This document shows, piece by piece, positions 36,300 to 45,523 of a DNA stretch of 64,000 nt (the first letter of the stretch is position 1; every line of letters begins with the position of its first letter). This DNA comes from Clostridium sp. Marseille-P3244. Lineage in GTDB: Bacteria > Bacillota > Clostridia > Lachnospirales > Lachnospiraceae. The notes under the pieces were generated by a model. It saw nothing but the letters and a program-made list of their open reading frames with translations, was not told where the DNA came from and did no database searches. A program made the position numbers and the translations under genes. Location of the stretch: NCBI RefSeq assembly GCF_900120155.1, contig NZ_LT635549.1, positions 1,768,688-1,832,687 on the forward strand. Direction: 5' to 3'.

Positions 36300-37448
36300 A
36301 TGGTACGATTTGGAAAAAAAGCCGTGGTACTGACAGCAGCGGGAGTATTCACAGCAGCGGCTGTTACGGGATGCAGCGGCTCAGTAGATACAGAAGCTGT
36401 GGTTGCTACAGTGGGTGATGAGGAGATCACACTGGGGGTCGCTAACTTTTATGCAAGGATGACTCAAGGTGAATATGAGACATACTATGCGGGTATGATG
36501 GGAACCACAGCAGAAGAGATGTGGAGTCAGGACTACGATGAGGATCATACATTTGAAGAGTCGATAAAAGACACTATTATGGAAAATCTGGAGAATATGT
36601 ATATTATTGCCCAGCATGCGGACGATTATGAGGTATCGTTGACTGAGGAGGAAGAACAGGCGATATCCGATGCCGCGGAACAGTTCTCGGCAGATAATAC
36701 GGATGAGGCAAAAGAAGCAGTTTCCGGTTATAAGAAAGATATCGAAAAATATCTGGAGCTGGCCACTATCCAGTCAAAGATGGACAGCAAGATGAAAGAG
36801 GGCGTGGATGAAGAAGTATCAGATGAGGAAGCCGCGCAGAAGAGCATGCAGTACGTATTTTTCTCTTATACATCCACAGATGAGGAGTCCGGAGAAGTGA
36901 CAGATCTGACGGACGCGGAAAAAGAAAGCCTGAAGACTACGGCACAGACTCTGGCGGACCGGACAGCCGGCGGAGAGGATATGGAGACAGTGGCCGCTGA
37001 GCTGGGAGCAGAAGTTCAGACTGCTACGTTTGACGGAGAGAGCACTTCTCCCAATACAGATCTTGTAGCTGCCGCGGATGCGCTGGAGAATGAGGGAGAC
37101 GTGACAGATGTAGTAGAGACAGACAACGGACTTTATGTGGCCAGACTGACCAGTCTGCTGGACAGAGAAGCGACGGACACTGAGAAAGAAAACATCGTGG
37201 AAGAGCGCCGGCAGGATCAGTATGATTCTCTTCTGGAAGAATGGCGCAACGGAATAGAGATCGACGTGAAAGAGAAAGTCTGGAGAAAGGTTGATTTCGA
37301 GGATCTCGGGGTTACGATCACCACCTCGGAAGATGAGAGCACGGACGAAGGAACCACAGAAGAAAACGGGACCGATTCCGGAGAAGAAACGACCGGGGAT
37401 ACAGGAGAAACCGCAGACGAAACAGACAGCGGGCAGGCAGCGGAGTGA
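36300..37448 (+). CDS. PrsA/SurA-like foldase lipoprotein
   Basis: A 382-residue exported lipoprotein. The N-terminus MVRFGKKAVVLTAAGVFTAA is the signal, with lipobox VTGC. The mature part begins with an SurA/PrsA-type chaperone helix region (VVATVGDEEITLGVANFYAR), then a divergent parvulin-like domain (about 175-290, QYVFFSYTSTDEESGEVTD to VVETDNGLYVARL), then a long disordered Thr/Glu/Asp tail from about 335. Isomerase activity cannot be judged because the catalytic parvulin residues are not clear. The ATG at 36300 follows AGAGGAGG; an upstream in-frame start lacks a ribosome site. It is monocistronic. Confidence 0.82.
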   Translation: MVRFGKKAVVLTAAGVFTAAAVTGCSGSVDTEAVVATVGDEEITLGVANFYARMTQGEYETYYAGMMGTTAEEMWSQDYDEDHTFEESIKDTIMENLENMYIIAQHADDYEVSLTEEEEQAISDAAEQFSADNTDEAKEAVSGYKKDIEKYLELATIQSKMDSKMKEGVDEEVSDEEAAQKSMQYVFFSYTSTDEESGEVTDLTDAEKESLKTTAQTLADRTAGGEDMETVAAELGAEVQTATFDGESTSPNTDLVAAADALENEGDVTDVVETDNGLYVARLTSLLDREATDTEKENIVEERRQDQYDSLLEEWRNGIEIDVKEKVWRKVDFEDLGVTITTSEDESTDEGTTEENGTDSGEETTGDTGETADETDSGQAAE

Positions 37449-37487
37449 TGCCGCTTCCATACTGATCAGAAAATGAATACCAGACAG

Positions 37488-37527
37488 AAAACCCGGCAGG
37501 ATATTGGGTCCTTCCGGGTTTTCTTCA
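37488..37527 (+). terminator. Terminator of the foldase-like gene
   Basis: AAAACCCGG and CCGGGTTTT form a 9-bp stem with a loop of about 17 nt, followed by CTTCATTT. Confidence 0.8.
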
Positions 37528-37582
37528 TTTCTAAAATAAGATTTGTATCAGCCCCGAAAAGTATCGGGAACATTTGAAAAGA

Positions 37583-38068
37583 TCAGATATATTCCAGTTT
37601 TTCAAAATAGTGCATCAGGATATCAGCACAGTTCTCCACGCCTAATTCGGAAGTGTCCAGGATCATGTGGTAGTCATTTACATCACCCCATGTCTTCCCG
37701 GTATGCTCATAATAATAAGCAGCGCGTTCATCATCTGTCGTCTCGACCAGCTCTTTTGCCTGATCGTAGGTAAGATGCTCTTTCTCCATGATTCTGCGGA
37801 TTCGGTCTTCTTTGTCCGCGCAGACAAAAATGTTCAGAACATTCATCTTGTCCTTCAAGATGTCAGACGCGCAGCGTCCAAGGATGATGCAGGGCTTCTC
37901 AGCCAGCCTGCGGATTGCTTCCGCCTCGCTTTCATACATATGATCATGCAGCTTCTGTTCAATATAAGCCTTATCATACACGGGAATGCCAAGCCGCTCG
38001 GAAAGTTCTTGTGCAATGAGGCTTGCTCCGGTCCCAAAACGTCGGCTCATAGTGATCACTAACTTCAT
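37583..38068 (-). CDS. Cytidylate-kinase-like family protein
   Basis: A 161-residue P-loop protein of the cytidylate-kinase-like family (PF13189 type) found in Clostridia. The N-terminus KLVITMSRRFGTGASLIAQE is the P-loop region (GTGAS in place of the standard GxGGK), followed by YDKAYIEQKL, PCIILGRCASDIL and the LID-like DKEDRIRRIMEKEHL segment. It is shorter than typical members (about 200). Substrate unknown. AAAGGAGGAG precedes the ATG. A TATAAT box preceded by TGT lies at 38109-38114, overlapping the stop codon of the upstream flavodiiron gene, so it may have its own promoter. Confidence 0.82.
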   Translation of the reverse strand: MKLVITMSRRFGTGASLIAQELSERLGIPVYDKAYIEQKLHDHMYESEAEAIRRLAEKPCIILGRCASDILKDKMNVLNIFVCADKEDRIRRIMEKEHLTYDQAKELVETTDDERAAYYYEHTGKTWGDVNDYHMILDTSELGVENCADILMHYFEKLEYI

Positions 38069-38109
38069 AAGAACTCCTCCTTTGTAGACGTTATGTAAAG
38101 CGATTATTA

Positions 38110-39312
38110 TTATAACACTTCTTCCGCGATTTGTCTGCTGAGAGATTTTAACTCTTCAAATTGTGCTTCCTTTACAGAAGACCGAATCGTAATATTCGGC
38201 TCGATCAGGGTCATGTTCTTCATCTCCTCGATCTTCGCGGATATCAGTTTTGTGGACTGAGGCGCCCATGTACCGTTCCCGAGGACTGCTACTGTGCGGT
38301 TCTGGAGCGCGAGAGCCTTCATATCTTCCAGATAATTGTCCATCAGCGGATAGATACCGTTATTGTAGGTGGGAGCGGCAAGAACGAGATGGCTGTATTT
38401 AAAGCTGTCAGCGATCAGTTCGGACACATGGGTTTTGGAGATGTTGTGCATCCGGATATCCTTTATGCCTTCTTCCGCCAGCATGGATGCCAGGATTTCC
38501 GCCATGTTTTCTGTATTGCCGTACATAGACGCATAGGCGATCATCACACCCTTGACTTCCGGCTCGTATTTGCTCCAGAGATCATACTTTCCGATAATGT
38601 AATCCAGGTTTGTCCTCCACACAGGCCCGTGTAAGGGACAGATCATCTGAATATCCAGTCCGGCAGCTTTCTTCAGCACATTCTGCACCTGGATGCCATA
38701 TTTTCCAACGATATTCGTATAATAGCGGCGGGCCTCATCCAGCCAGTCCCGGTCAAAATCTACCTCATCATTGAAGATATTTCCGTTCAGTGCCTTGAAT
38801 GTTCCGAAGGCATCAGCGGAGAACAGGATTTTGTCCTTTTCATCGTAGGTCATCATGGCTTCAGGCCAGTGGACCATTGGAGCCATCACAAAGTGGAGGG
38901 TGTGTTTCCCGGAGGAAAAAGTATCTCCCTCATTTACTGTGACCTTCCGGCCCGCCAGATCAAATCCGAAGAACTGCTCGATCATGGGGAAAGTTTTGGG
39001 ATTCCCGATGATCTGCAGATCAGGATAGCGGAGCACCAGATCTTCGATCATGGCACAGTGGTCCGGCTCCATGTGGTTTACTACCAGGTAATCCAGTGTA
39101 CGGCCGTCCAGCACAGCCCGGACATTTTCCAGAAACTGGCGGCCGACGGAGTGATCCGTGGCATCAAAGAGAACGGTCTTTTCGTCGAGAAGGAGATAGG
39201 AATTGTAGGATACGCCGTCCGAGAGGGGAAAAATATTCTCGAAAAGCTCAATCCTGCGGTCACTTCCCCCAACCCAGTATAGATCGTCTGTTACTTTTCT
39301 GAAGCAATGCAT
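38110..39312 (-). CDS. A-type flavodiiron protein (FprA)
   Basis: Reduces O2 (or NO) to water in anaerobes, protecting against oxygen. It has 400 residues: an N-terminal beta-lactamase-like diiron domain with NHMEPDHCAM (His-x-Glu-x-Asp-His iron ligands, about 80-88), a further His in PMVHWPEAM and PLHGPVWR, then a flavodoxin domain from about 255 (IAYASMYGNTENMAEIL). There is no rubredoxin domain, so electrons come from a separate carrier. AAGGAGG precedes the ATG. Promoter at 39384-39411. Confidence 0.95.
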   Translation of the reverse strand: MHCFRKVTDDLYWVGGSDRRIELFENIFPLSDGVSYNSYLLLDEKTVLFDATDHSVGRQFLENVRAVLDGRTLDYLVVNHMEPDHCAMIEDLVLRYPDLQIIGNPKTFPMIEQFFGFDLAGRKVTVNEGDTFSSGKHTLHFVMAPMVHWPEAMMTYDEKDKILFSADAFGTFKALNGNIFNDEVDFDRDWLDEARRYYTNIVGKYGIQVQNVLKKAAGLDIQMICPLHGPVWRTNLDYIIGKYDLWSKYEPEVKGVMIAYASMYGNTENMAEILASMLAEEGIKDIRMHNISKTHVSELIADSFKYSHLVLAAPTYNNGIYPLMDNYLEDMKALALQNRTVAVLGNGTWAPQSTKLISAKIEEMKNMTLIEPNITIRSSVKEAQFEELKSLSRQIAEEVL

Positions 39313-39383
39313 GTCAGAATTCCTCCTTATATCATTATGGTCATATGTCTGTGAATGAATAAACTGTTAGATTTAACGTTTAT

Positions 39384-39411
39384 ATTCTACCATAAAAGAA
39401 AAAATTAGCAA
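39384..39411 (-). promoter_or_regulatory. Promoter of the flavodiiron gene
   Basis: On the minus strand, TTGCTA (39406-39411), a 16-bp spacer and TAGAAT (39384-39389). Confidence 0.65.
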
Positions 39412-39415
39412 TAGA

Positions 39416-41527
39416 CTATTTCCGGACTCCGGTCAGGACGATTACCGAGCGTTCTCCCAGAAGCAGATGCTTTGACGCCACAGGCATCTGGTTTTCGGAG
39501 AAGGCCTGCCGCACAGGATCACCGGTATTTACCGCGATCTTCCACAAATACCCGTCTGGCAGGTCGGGGACGGTCATCTGGGCGGGAAGCCAGTGAGAGT
39601 TTACGGCTACATACACAAGATCTTCTTCACCGGAGACATCGTCATATCCCGCAAAGAGTACACAGGATACAAAGGAACTTTCCAGAGCGTCCGGTTCCCA
39701 GGGCGTGAGTCCGTGGATGCTCATGGATGGAAATCCGATATAGCTGGGTTCAAGATCTCTGCGGATGGCAGGATGCTTTTTGCGGAAAGCGATCATATAC
39801 CGGAAGAATTCGAAAAGATCCCGGTTGCTGTCCAGGAGGCGCCAGTCCAGCCAGGAAATCTCATTGTCCTGACAGTACGGATTGTTGTTTCCTCCCCGGG
39901 TATCCCCAAATTCATCGCCGGAAAGAAACATGGGCGTCCCGCGGCTGCACATGAGCACTGCGCAGGCGTTTTTCATCATACGCGCGCGCAGTGCAAGGAT
40001 TTCCCTGTCATCGGTCTCTCCTTCCGCTCCGCAGTTCCAGCTGTTGTTGTCATTAAATCCATCTGTATTGTCCCATCCGTTGGCCAGGTTGTGTTTCAGG
40101 TTGTAACTATACAGGTCACGGAGGGTAAAACCATCGTGGCAGGTGAGAAAGTTTACGGACGCGTTGCCGCCCCGGTATACCGGATCGTAGAGATCCGGCG
40201 AGCCGGTCATTCTCTGGGCCGCAAGTTTGGACATGCCGGGATCCCCCTTGAGAAAACAGCGCATGTCATCCCGGTAGCGGCCGTTCCATTCCGCCCAGCG
40301 TTTCCAGGAGGGGAAAGAACCTACCTGGTAGAGGCCGCCCGCGTCCCATGCCTCGGCGATCAGCTTGACATTCCCAAGGATCGAGTCAAATGCCAGATTG
40401 CGCAGGAGCGGCGGCTGGTTCATAGGTACGCCGTTTTCATTTCGGCCCAGGATAGAAGCCAGGTCAAAGCGGAATCCGTCTACCCGGTATTCGATCACCC
40501 AGTAGCGCAGACAGTCCAGGATCATATCCTGGACGACGGGGTGATTACAGTTCAGAGTATTTCCGCAGCCGCTGAAATTGTAATAATTTCCATCCGGTGT
40601 CAGCATATAGTAAATATTATTGTCAAATCCCTTGAAAGAGAAGCAGGGACCCGTCTCATTTCCTTCAGCGGTATGGTTGAAAACTACATCCAGGATCACA
40701 TCAATGTCATTATCATGGAGTTCCCGGATCAGATTTTTTAGTTCCAGGCCTTCTCTGTTGTATTCGGCAGAAGAGCTGTAACTGGTATTCGGAGCGAAGA
40801 AACTGACCGGATTATATCCCCAATAGTCCAGAAGCAGCCTGCCGTTTACCTGCCGGGCATCCCTCATCTCGTCAAACTCAAAGATGGGCATCAGCTCTAC
40901 CGCGTTGATCCCCAGTTCTTTCAGATAAGGGATCTTCTCTTTCAGCCCCTGAAAGGTGCCCGGGCATGTTACGTTGGATGAAGCATCCTTTGTAAAGCCC
41001 CGGACATGAAGCTCATAGATGACCAGATCTTCCATTGGGATCTGCCGCTGCCGTTCCGGACCCCAGTCAAAGTTGGACTGGACCACCCGGGCGCGGTATC
41101 CATGAGCCATATTGTTTCTGTGTCCCCAGCGGCTCTGGCCTGTAACGGCTTTTGCGTAAGGGTCCAGAAGGAGTTTTGTTTTGTCGAAGCGGAGCCCCTT
41201 CTTTTCATCATAAGGGCCATCCAGCCGATAGGCGTATTCGAATTCCCCGATGTCAAGTCCAAATACGATCATGGAATAGCAGAAACCGATCCGGTAATTG
41301 TCCGGAAATTTCAGGACCGCGAACGGCTCTTCTGCTTCACGGTGGAACAGCAGAAGCTCGCAGGAAACGGCTCCGTGTGACTGGATCGTAAAGCTGACAC
41401 CGCCGGGGATAACCGTGGCGCCGAAATCACGGAAGAATCCGGGCCGCACCGGAAATCCCGCGATCATGTCAATGGGTTTGAGATGCTGGGCAGGATCAGG
41501 TACCAGATCTGGTGATTGAGTTGACAT
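39416..41527 (-). CDS. glgX: Glycogen debranching enzyme, GlgX/isoamylase type
   Basis: Hydrolyses alpha-1,6 branches in glycogen or limit dextrins. It has 703 residues: a CBM48-like beta domain (about 20-140), a GH13 barrel with ELHVRGFTKDASSN, DVVFNHTAEG, GFRFDLASILG (nucleophile Asp), LIAEAWDAGG (acid Glu) and LTCHDGFTL (transition-state Asp), and a C-terminal beta domain. There is no signal peptide, so it acts in the cytoplasm on storage glucan. It lies 29 nt downstream of the response regulator gene on the same strand and may be partly co-transcribed with it. No other glg gene is present. Confidence 0.93.
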   Translation of the reverse strand: MSTQSPDLVPDPAQHLKPIDMIAGFPVRPGFFRDFGATVIPGGVSFTIQSHGAVSCELLLFHREAEEPFAVLKFPDNYRIGFCYSMIVFGLDIGEFEYAYRLDGPYDEKKGLRFDKTKLLLDPYAKAVTGQSRWGHRNNMAHGYRARVVQSNFDWGPERQRQIPMEDLVIYELHVRGFTKDASSNVTCPGTFQGLKEKIPYLKELGINAVELMPIFEFDEMRDARQVNGRLLLDYWGYNPVSFFAPNTSYSSSAEYNREGLELKNLIRELHDNDIDVILDVVFNHTAEGNETGPCFSFKGFDNNIYYMLTPDGNYYNFSGCGNTLNCNHPVVQDMILDCLRYWVIEYRVDGFRFDLASILGRNENGVPMNQPPLLRNLAFDSILGNVKLIAEAWDAGGLYQVGSFPSWKRWAEWNGRYRDDMRCFLKGDPGMSKLAAQRMTGSPDLYDPVYRGGNASVNFLTCHDGFTLRDLYSYNLKHNLANGWDNTDGFNDNNSWNCGAEGETDDREILALRARMMKNACAVLMCSRGTPMFLSGDEFGDTRGGNNNPYCQDNEISWLDWRLLDSNRDLFEFFRYMIAFRKKHPAIRRDLEPSYIGFPSMSIHGLTPWEPDALESSFVSCVLFAGYDDVSGEEDLVYVAVNSHWLPAQMTVPDLPDGYLWKIAVNTGDPVRQAFSENQMPVASKHLLLGERSVIVLTGVRK

Positions 41528-41556
41528 AGACAGCCTCCTTTGTTATTGACATAAAT

Positions 41557-42198
41557 TTATCCTGCGTCCGGGCGAAAGGACTGTCTCTGAAGATAGAAGA
41601 CAGCAACCTGGGTCCGGTCCCGCAGATCCAGTTTATCCAGGATATTGCTCAGATAATTTCTTACGGTCCCTTCGCTCAGATACAGCCGGGACGCGATCTC
41701 CTTATTGCTGAGTCCTTCGGCGATCAGACGGATGATGTCCAGTTCCCGTTCGCCGATGTCGTGAGCGGCATAATCAAAAGCAGGCTTTTTCTGAAAAAGG
41801 TCCGGCAGCCGCGCGATGATCTCATCTCCGAACACATTTTGACCGGAGCATACCGCCCGTATAGCCGGAGCAATGTTCTGATAGTCCTGCTTTAAAAGAT
41901 ATCCTCTTGCCCCGCAGCGCAGTGCCTTCACGATATATTCATCGTCGGTAAAAGTAGTGAGCAGAAGGATCCTGGCGTCGGGAAATTCTTGAAGGATCTC
42001 TTCCGAGGCGTCGAGCCCGCTTATTTCTTTCATTCGGATATCCATCAGGAGTACATCAGGCCTGTGTTTCCGATAGAGTGTCAGTGCGTCTTTTCCATCC
42101 TCTCCTACAGCCGTCACCTCAAAGTCAGGCTGTGCTTCCAGGATTGTTTTCAGGGCGTTCACAACAAGACAGTCGTCGTCGATCAGTACCAGTTTCAT
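41557..42198 (-). CDS. NarL/LuxR-family response regulator
   Basis: A 213-residue regulator with a receiver domain (IDDDCLVV, phospho-accepting Asp in PDVLLMDIRM near 54, conserved Thr in LLLTTFTDD and Lys in LKQDY) and a C-terminal LuxR-type helix-turn-helix (IIRLIAEGLSNKEIASRLYL then SEGTVRNYLSNI). It overlaps the kinase stop codon by 4 nt (ATGA), the mark of translational coupling. Its likely target is the palindromic site before the divergent ABC transporter operon. Confidence 0.94.
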   Translation of the reverse strand: MKLVLIDDDCLVVNALKTILEAQPDFEVTAVGEDGKDALTLYRKHRPDVLLMDIRMKEISGLDASEEILQEFPDARILLLTTFTDDEYIVKALRCGARGYLLKQDYQNIAPAIRAVCSGQNVFGDEIIARLPDLFQKKPAFDYAAHDIGERELDIIRLIAEGLSNKEIASRLYLSEGTVRNYLSNILDKLDLRDRTQVAVFYLQRQSFRPDAG

Positions 42199-43289
42199 AT
42201 GGAATTCTCCTTTGGGATCGTAATATATATCCGGAATCCATTCTCTGTCATTACCTGCAGACAGCCGTTCAGTGAACGGATCCGTTCTTTCATGTTCAGA
42301 AGACCGATGCCCGTGTCTTTCACGGCTGCGCCGGTACCGTTATCTTCTATGCTGAGCCGGTAGAACGCAGGATGTTCCCGGATCGTAACGATGGCATGGG
42401 TGGCATTGCTGTGCCGGATGATATTGGACAGCGCCTCTTTTACAATGCTGATGAAGCTGTATTTTACATCCCGGGGAATAACCGGGCCTGCATCACAGAT
42501 AAAGTCCAGAGGACAGAAGCTGAAATCATGGACCAGGGAGGATACTGCTTCCTCCAGGTTTACCGCGTCATCATGCAGATCATGGACACTTTTCCTTACA
42601 CTGTCCATGGCTGAGTTCAGCGTCATGTCCAGGGAGTCCAGAGACTGCCCCAGAGCGCTGCCTTTCTCACGGCTGACCGCTTTCGCGGCTCCCACAAGGA
42701 GGATAGAACGTGAAAGGAGATGCCCTACATTGTCATGGATCTCTCTGGCGATCCGGTTGCGCTCTCTCAGTGTGGCCGTATAGATCTCATAGTCCTGTTT
42801 TTCAAGAAGAGCACGGTTTTTCTCTGTCAGCAGGATATCCCGCTCCATGCTGTCATCCCGGATATGTTTTAACGATGTCCGCAAAGAGTCCTCCTGAGAG
42901 GTCCTGTACTGAAGGAAGACAGCAGCTGCTCCGGAACATCCTTCGATATAGATGAGGATGGCAGGCAGGCTGTTTATAGACGCCAGGATAAAAAAGAGGA
43001 TACAGCAGGAGATAAAAAGGAATAACTGTTTTCTCTCTGAAAGAAGATACAGGATCATCGGAAAGAAAAACAGGAACTCCGGACATAAGAATCCGAATGA
43101 CATCCAGCATATGATGAGAAGCCTGAAAAGAAGGATACTGTCAATAAAAGAGTTCAGGCAGCAAAGACTGACACAATATAAAAAGGCTGCCACGTAGCCT
43201 CTGTCAGGGGATATAAAAAACAACGGGCACAGGCAGAACATCATCAGTACCGCCAGGTTCAGCAGATGTCTCATAAGCGGGCCGGCCAA
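42195..43289 (-). CDS. Sensor histidine kinase, NarX/DesK (HisKA_3) type
   Basis: A 364-residue membrane kinase. Five or six hydrophobic helices fill about residues 5-135, with little extracytoplasmic loop, as in intramembrane-sensing kinases. A coiled-coil linker leads to the HisKA_3 box RNRIAREIHDNVGH (phospho-His near 190) and the HATPase domain (SFISIVKEALSNIIRHSNAT, EDNGTGAA, GIGLLNMKERI). The start is uncertain: TTG 43289 has an AAAGGAAA-like ribosome site; ATG 43274 does not. Confidence 0.93.
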   Translation of the reverse strand: MAGPLMRHLLNLAVLMMFCLCPLFFISPDRGYVAAFLYCVSLCCLNSFIDSILLFRLLIICWMSFGFLCPEFLFFFPMILYLLSERKQLFLFISCCILFFILASINSLPAILIYIEGCSGAAAVFLQYRTSQEDSLRTSLKHIRDDSMERDILLTEKNRALLEKQDYEIYTATLRERNRIAREIHDNVGHLLSRSILLVGAAKAVSREKGSALGQSLDSLDMTLNSAMDSVRKSVHDLHDDAVNLEEAVSSLVHDFSFCPLDFICDAGPVIPRDVKYSFISIVKEALSNIIRHSNATHAIVTIREHPAFYRLSIEDNGTGAAVKDTGIGLLNMKERIRSLNGCLQVMTENGFRIYITIPKENSI

Positions 43290-43317
43290 AGCCGTTTCCT
43301 TTCCGTAAGATAATTAT

Positions 43318-43346
43318 AGTATAGTATATATTCAGTAAAAGAGCAA
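43318..43346 (-). promoter_or_regulatory. Promoter of the two-component system genes
   Basis: On the minus strand, TTGCTC (43341-43346), a 17-bp spacer and TATACT (43318-43323). A TATAAT follows 5 bp further, so the exact -10 box is ambiguous. Confidence 0.55.
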
Positions 43347-43363
43347 AGAAAATGCGTGGTATA

Positions 43364-43397
43364 TGACAATTGTCACAGGAGAAAATGACACTTCACA
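43364..43397. promoter_or_regulatory. Candidate response-regulator operator
   Basis: A perfect 12-bp palindrome TGACAATTGTCA (43364-43375) and a related copy TGACACTTCACA (43386-43397) lie 22 bp apart centre to centre, about two DNA turns. They sit between the divergent kinase and ABC transporter promoters. Confidence 0.6.
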
Positions 43398-43450
43398 CTA
43401 CCGGTCTGCCCGGAAAAACTGTATTGTAAACATAGCAAGGAGGTAGAAAG

Positions 43451-44380
43451 ATGATACAGATAGAGAATCTTGTCAAGCGATACGGCGATCTTGTGGCGCT
43501 GGACCATTTCAACCTGAATGTAAGAGAAGGGGAGATTTTTGGCCTGCTGGGGCCAAACGGAAGCGGAAAGACGACAGCCATTAACTGCATGCTGGCTCTT
43601 CTGAAATTTGACAAAGGCAGTATCCGCATTATGGGAGAGGAGATGGCGCCTGACAATTACAGAGTCAAGCGGGAGATTGGCGTGGTCATGCAGGACGTAG
43701 CGGTTTTTGAGGAATTAAATGTCAGAGACAATATTGATTATTTCTGCGGACTTTATATAAAAGATAAAAAACGAAGGCAGTGCCTTGTGGAAGATGCCAT
43801 CCGTTTCACAGGACTGGAAGATTACCGGAAGACATTTCCCAAGAAGCTCTCCGGCGGGCTCCTGCGAAGACTGAATATCGCCTGCGGGATCGCCCACAGG
43901 CCCCGGCTCATTATACTGGATGAACCCACTGTAGCTGTGGACCCACAGAGCAGGAACAGGATCCTGGAAGGGATCTGTGAACTGAACCGACAGGGTTCTA
44001 CGATCATCTATACCTCACATTATATGGAAGAAGTAGAGCAGATCTGTACGAGGATTGCCATTATGGATCACGGCCGTGTCATTGCCTCGGGAACAAAGGA
44101 AGAACTCAAAGGCATGATCCGGACAGGAGAGACGGTGACCATCGAGGCTGTCGCGCTGGACGAGGAGATCCTGGAGGGCATCAGAGAACTGCCCCACGTG
44201 TTTGACGTCTCCTATGCGGATCAGATGCTGACGGTGCGGTGCACAGGCGCAAAGAGTAATCTGATTCGGCTTCTGGCTTTCCTTCAGGACCGGGGGATCC
44301 TTTTTGGAAGAGTATTTTCGGAGCTGCCCACTTTGAATGATGTTTTCCTTGAGATCACAGGAAAACAGCTGAGGGACTGA
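43451..44380 (+). CDS. ABC transporter ATP-binding protein
   Basis: A 309-residue ATPase of a drug or peptide exporter (DrrA/CcmA-like). Walker A GPNGSGKTT near 34, Q-loop VMQDVAVFEEL, signature KLSGGLLRRLNIA near 137, Walker B LIILDEPTVAVDP, H-loop TSHYMEE, then a C-terminal accessory domain of about 90 residues (VTIEAVALDEEI onward) typical of ABC-2 exporters. AAGGAGG lies 7 nt before the ATG. It is the first gene of an operon with two permeases, divergent from the two-component system. Confidence 0.95.
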   Translation: MIQIENLVKRYGDLVALDHFNLNVREGEIFGLLGPNGSGKTTAINCMLALLKFDKGSIRIMGEEMAPDNYRVKREIGVVMQDVAVFEELNVRDNIDYFCGLYIKDKKRRQCLVEDAIRFTGLEDYRKTFPKKLSGGLLRRLNIACGIAHRPRLIILDEPTVAVDPQSRNRILEGICELNRQGSTIIYTSHYMEEVEQICTRIAIMDHGRVIASGTKEELKGMIRTGETVTIEAVALDEEILEGIRELPHVFDVSYADQMLTVRCTGAKSNLIRLLAFLQDRGILFGRVFSELPTLNDVFLEITGKQLRD

Positions 44381-44398
44381 GGGGAAAACGGAGGAAAT

Positions 44399-45523
44399 AT
44401 GGATATGTTGCATCTTATAAAATATTCACTGAAATCGAAACTGAGAAATTTTAATGTCGTATTCTGGCCTCTGGTCTTTCCTCTTGTTCTGACGACTCTG
44501 ATGTATTTTGCGATCGGGACCATGGAAGAGGCCGATTTTGAGACGATCCCCGTGGCGGTGGTGGAAGAAGAGGGAGGAGAAACTTTTCTGGACTTTCTCG
44601 ATACTATGGCGGGGAGTTCAGACATGATCCGGTTACAGAAAATGACAGAAGAGGAAGCTTTAAAAGCGCTGGAGGAACAGAAAGTTGACGGGATCTATTA
44701 CGCGGGAGAGAATTCTTCTCTGACCGTGGCGGGAAACGGGCTGCCGCAGAGTATCCTGCAGATGATCCTGGAAAGCTATGAGGAGGGAAAACAGACCTTT
44801 GAAGACGTGGCGAAAACCCATCCGGAGGGACTTTCTGCCGCCATCCGGGAAATGGAAGAATATGGAGGAGCGGTAGAGCAGGTCTCTGTCGGAGGCAGGA
44901 CGACCAATACCACCGCGCAGTTTTTTTATGCGATGATCGGAATGGCCTGTCTGTACGGCTGCTTCATCGGGTTTGGCTCAGCCATGGAGCTGCAGGCAAA
45001 CTTAAGCGCCCTGGCAGCCCGCAGATGTGTTTCGCCGGCTCACAGGATGAAACTGATCCTGTCAGAGCTGGCAGTAGATTTTGTCATCCATTTTGCAAAT
45101 CAGCTGATCCTGCTCTTTTTTATGAAATATATCTTGAGACTGGAGTTTACCGGTTCTGTGGCAGAGATGATCCCGGTCCTTTTGCTGGGCAGCATGATCG
45201 GAGTAACTTTGGGGCTCTTTGTCAGCAGTATCGGTAAAATGGGAGAGGGGATCAAGATCGGGATCCTGATCGGGACCTCTATGACCTTCAGCTTTCTGGC
45301 AGGACTGATGAACGCCAATATCAAGAACGCGGTGGACCGGGCAGTGCCTCTTTTGAACCGGATCAATCCGGCGGCAGTGATCTCAGATGCTCTGTACTGT
45401 GTAAACGTATATGACGCGCCCGGCAGATACGCTCAGGATCTTGGCATTCTGGCAGTTATGTGCGTACTTATGGCTCTGGGAGCATTTCTCATGATAAGGA
45501 GGGAACGTTATGCCAGTGTTTAA
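44399..45523 (+). CDS. ABC-2 type permease, first subunit
   Basis: A 374-residue permease: one N-terminal membrane helix (about 20-42), a long extracytoplasmic segment (about 45-175), then five C-terminal helices, the usual ABC-2 layout. The extracytoplasmic part starts IPVAVVEEEGGETFLDFLD, a strand pattern shared with the next gene. Encoded 18 nt after the ATPase gene; the next permease gene starts inside its 3' end. Confidence 0.9.
   Translation: MDMLHLIKYSLKSKLRNFNVVFWPLVFPLVLTTLMYFAIGTMEEADFETIPVAVVEEEGGETFLDFLDTMAGSSDMIRLQKMTEEEALKALEEQKVDGIYYAGENSSLTVAGNGLPQSILQMILESYEEGKQTFEDVAKTHPEGLSAAIREMEEYGGAVEQVSVGGRTTNTTAQFFYAMIGMACLYGCFIGFGSAMELQANLSALAARRCVSPAHRMKLILSELAVDFVIHFANQLILLFFMKYILRLEFTGSVAEMIPVLLLGSMIGVTLGLFVSSIGKMGEGIKIGILIGTSMTFSFLAGLMNANIKNAVDRAVPLLNRINPAAVISDALYCVNVYDAPGRYAQDLGILAVMCVLMALGAFLMIRRERYASV

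Noticed and set aside
39350..39400. Rex operator upstream of the flavodiiron gene (GTTAAATCTAAC)
   Set aside because: The half-site spacing is 2 bp shorter than the Rex consensus and the flanking T/A bases do not fit.
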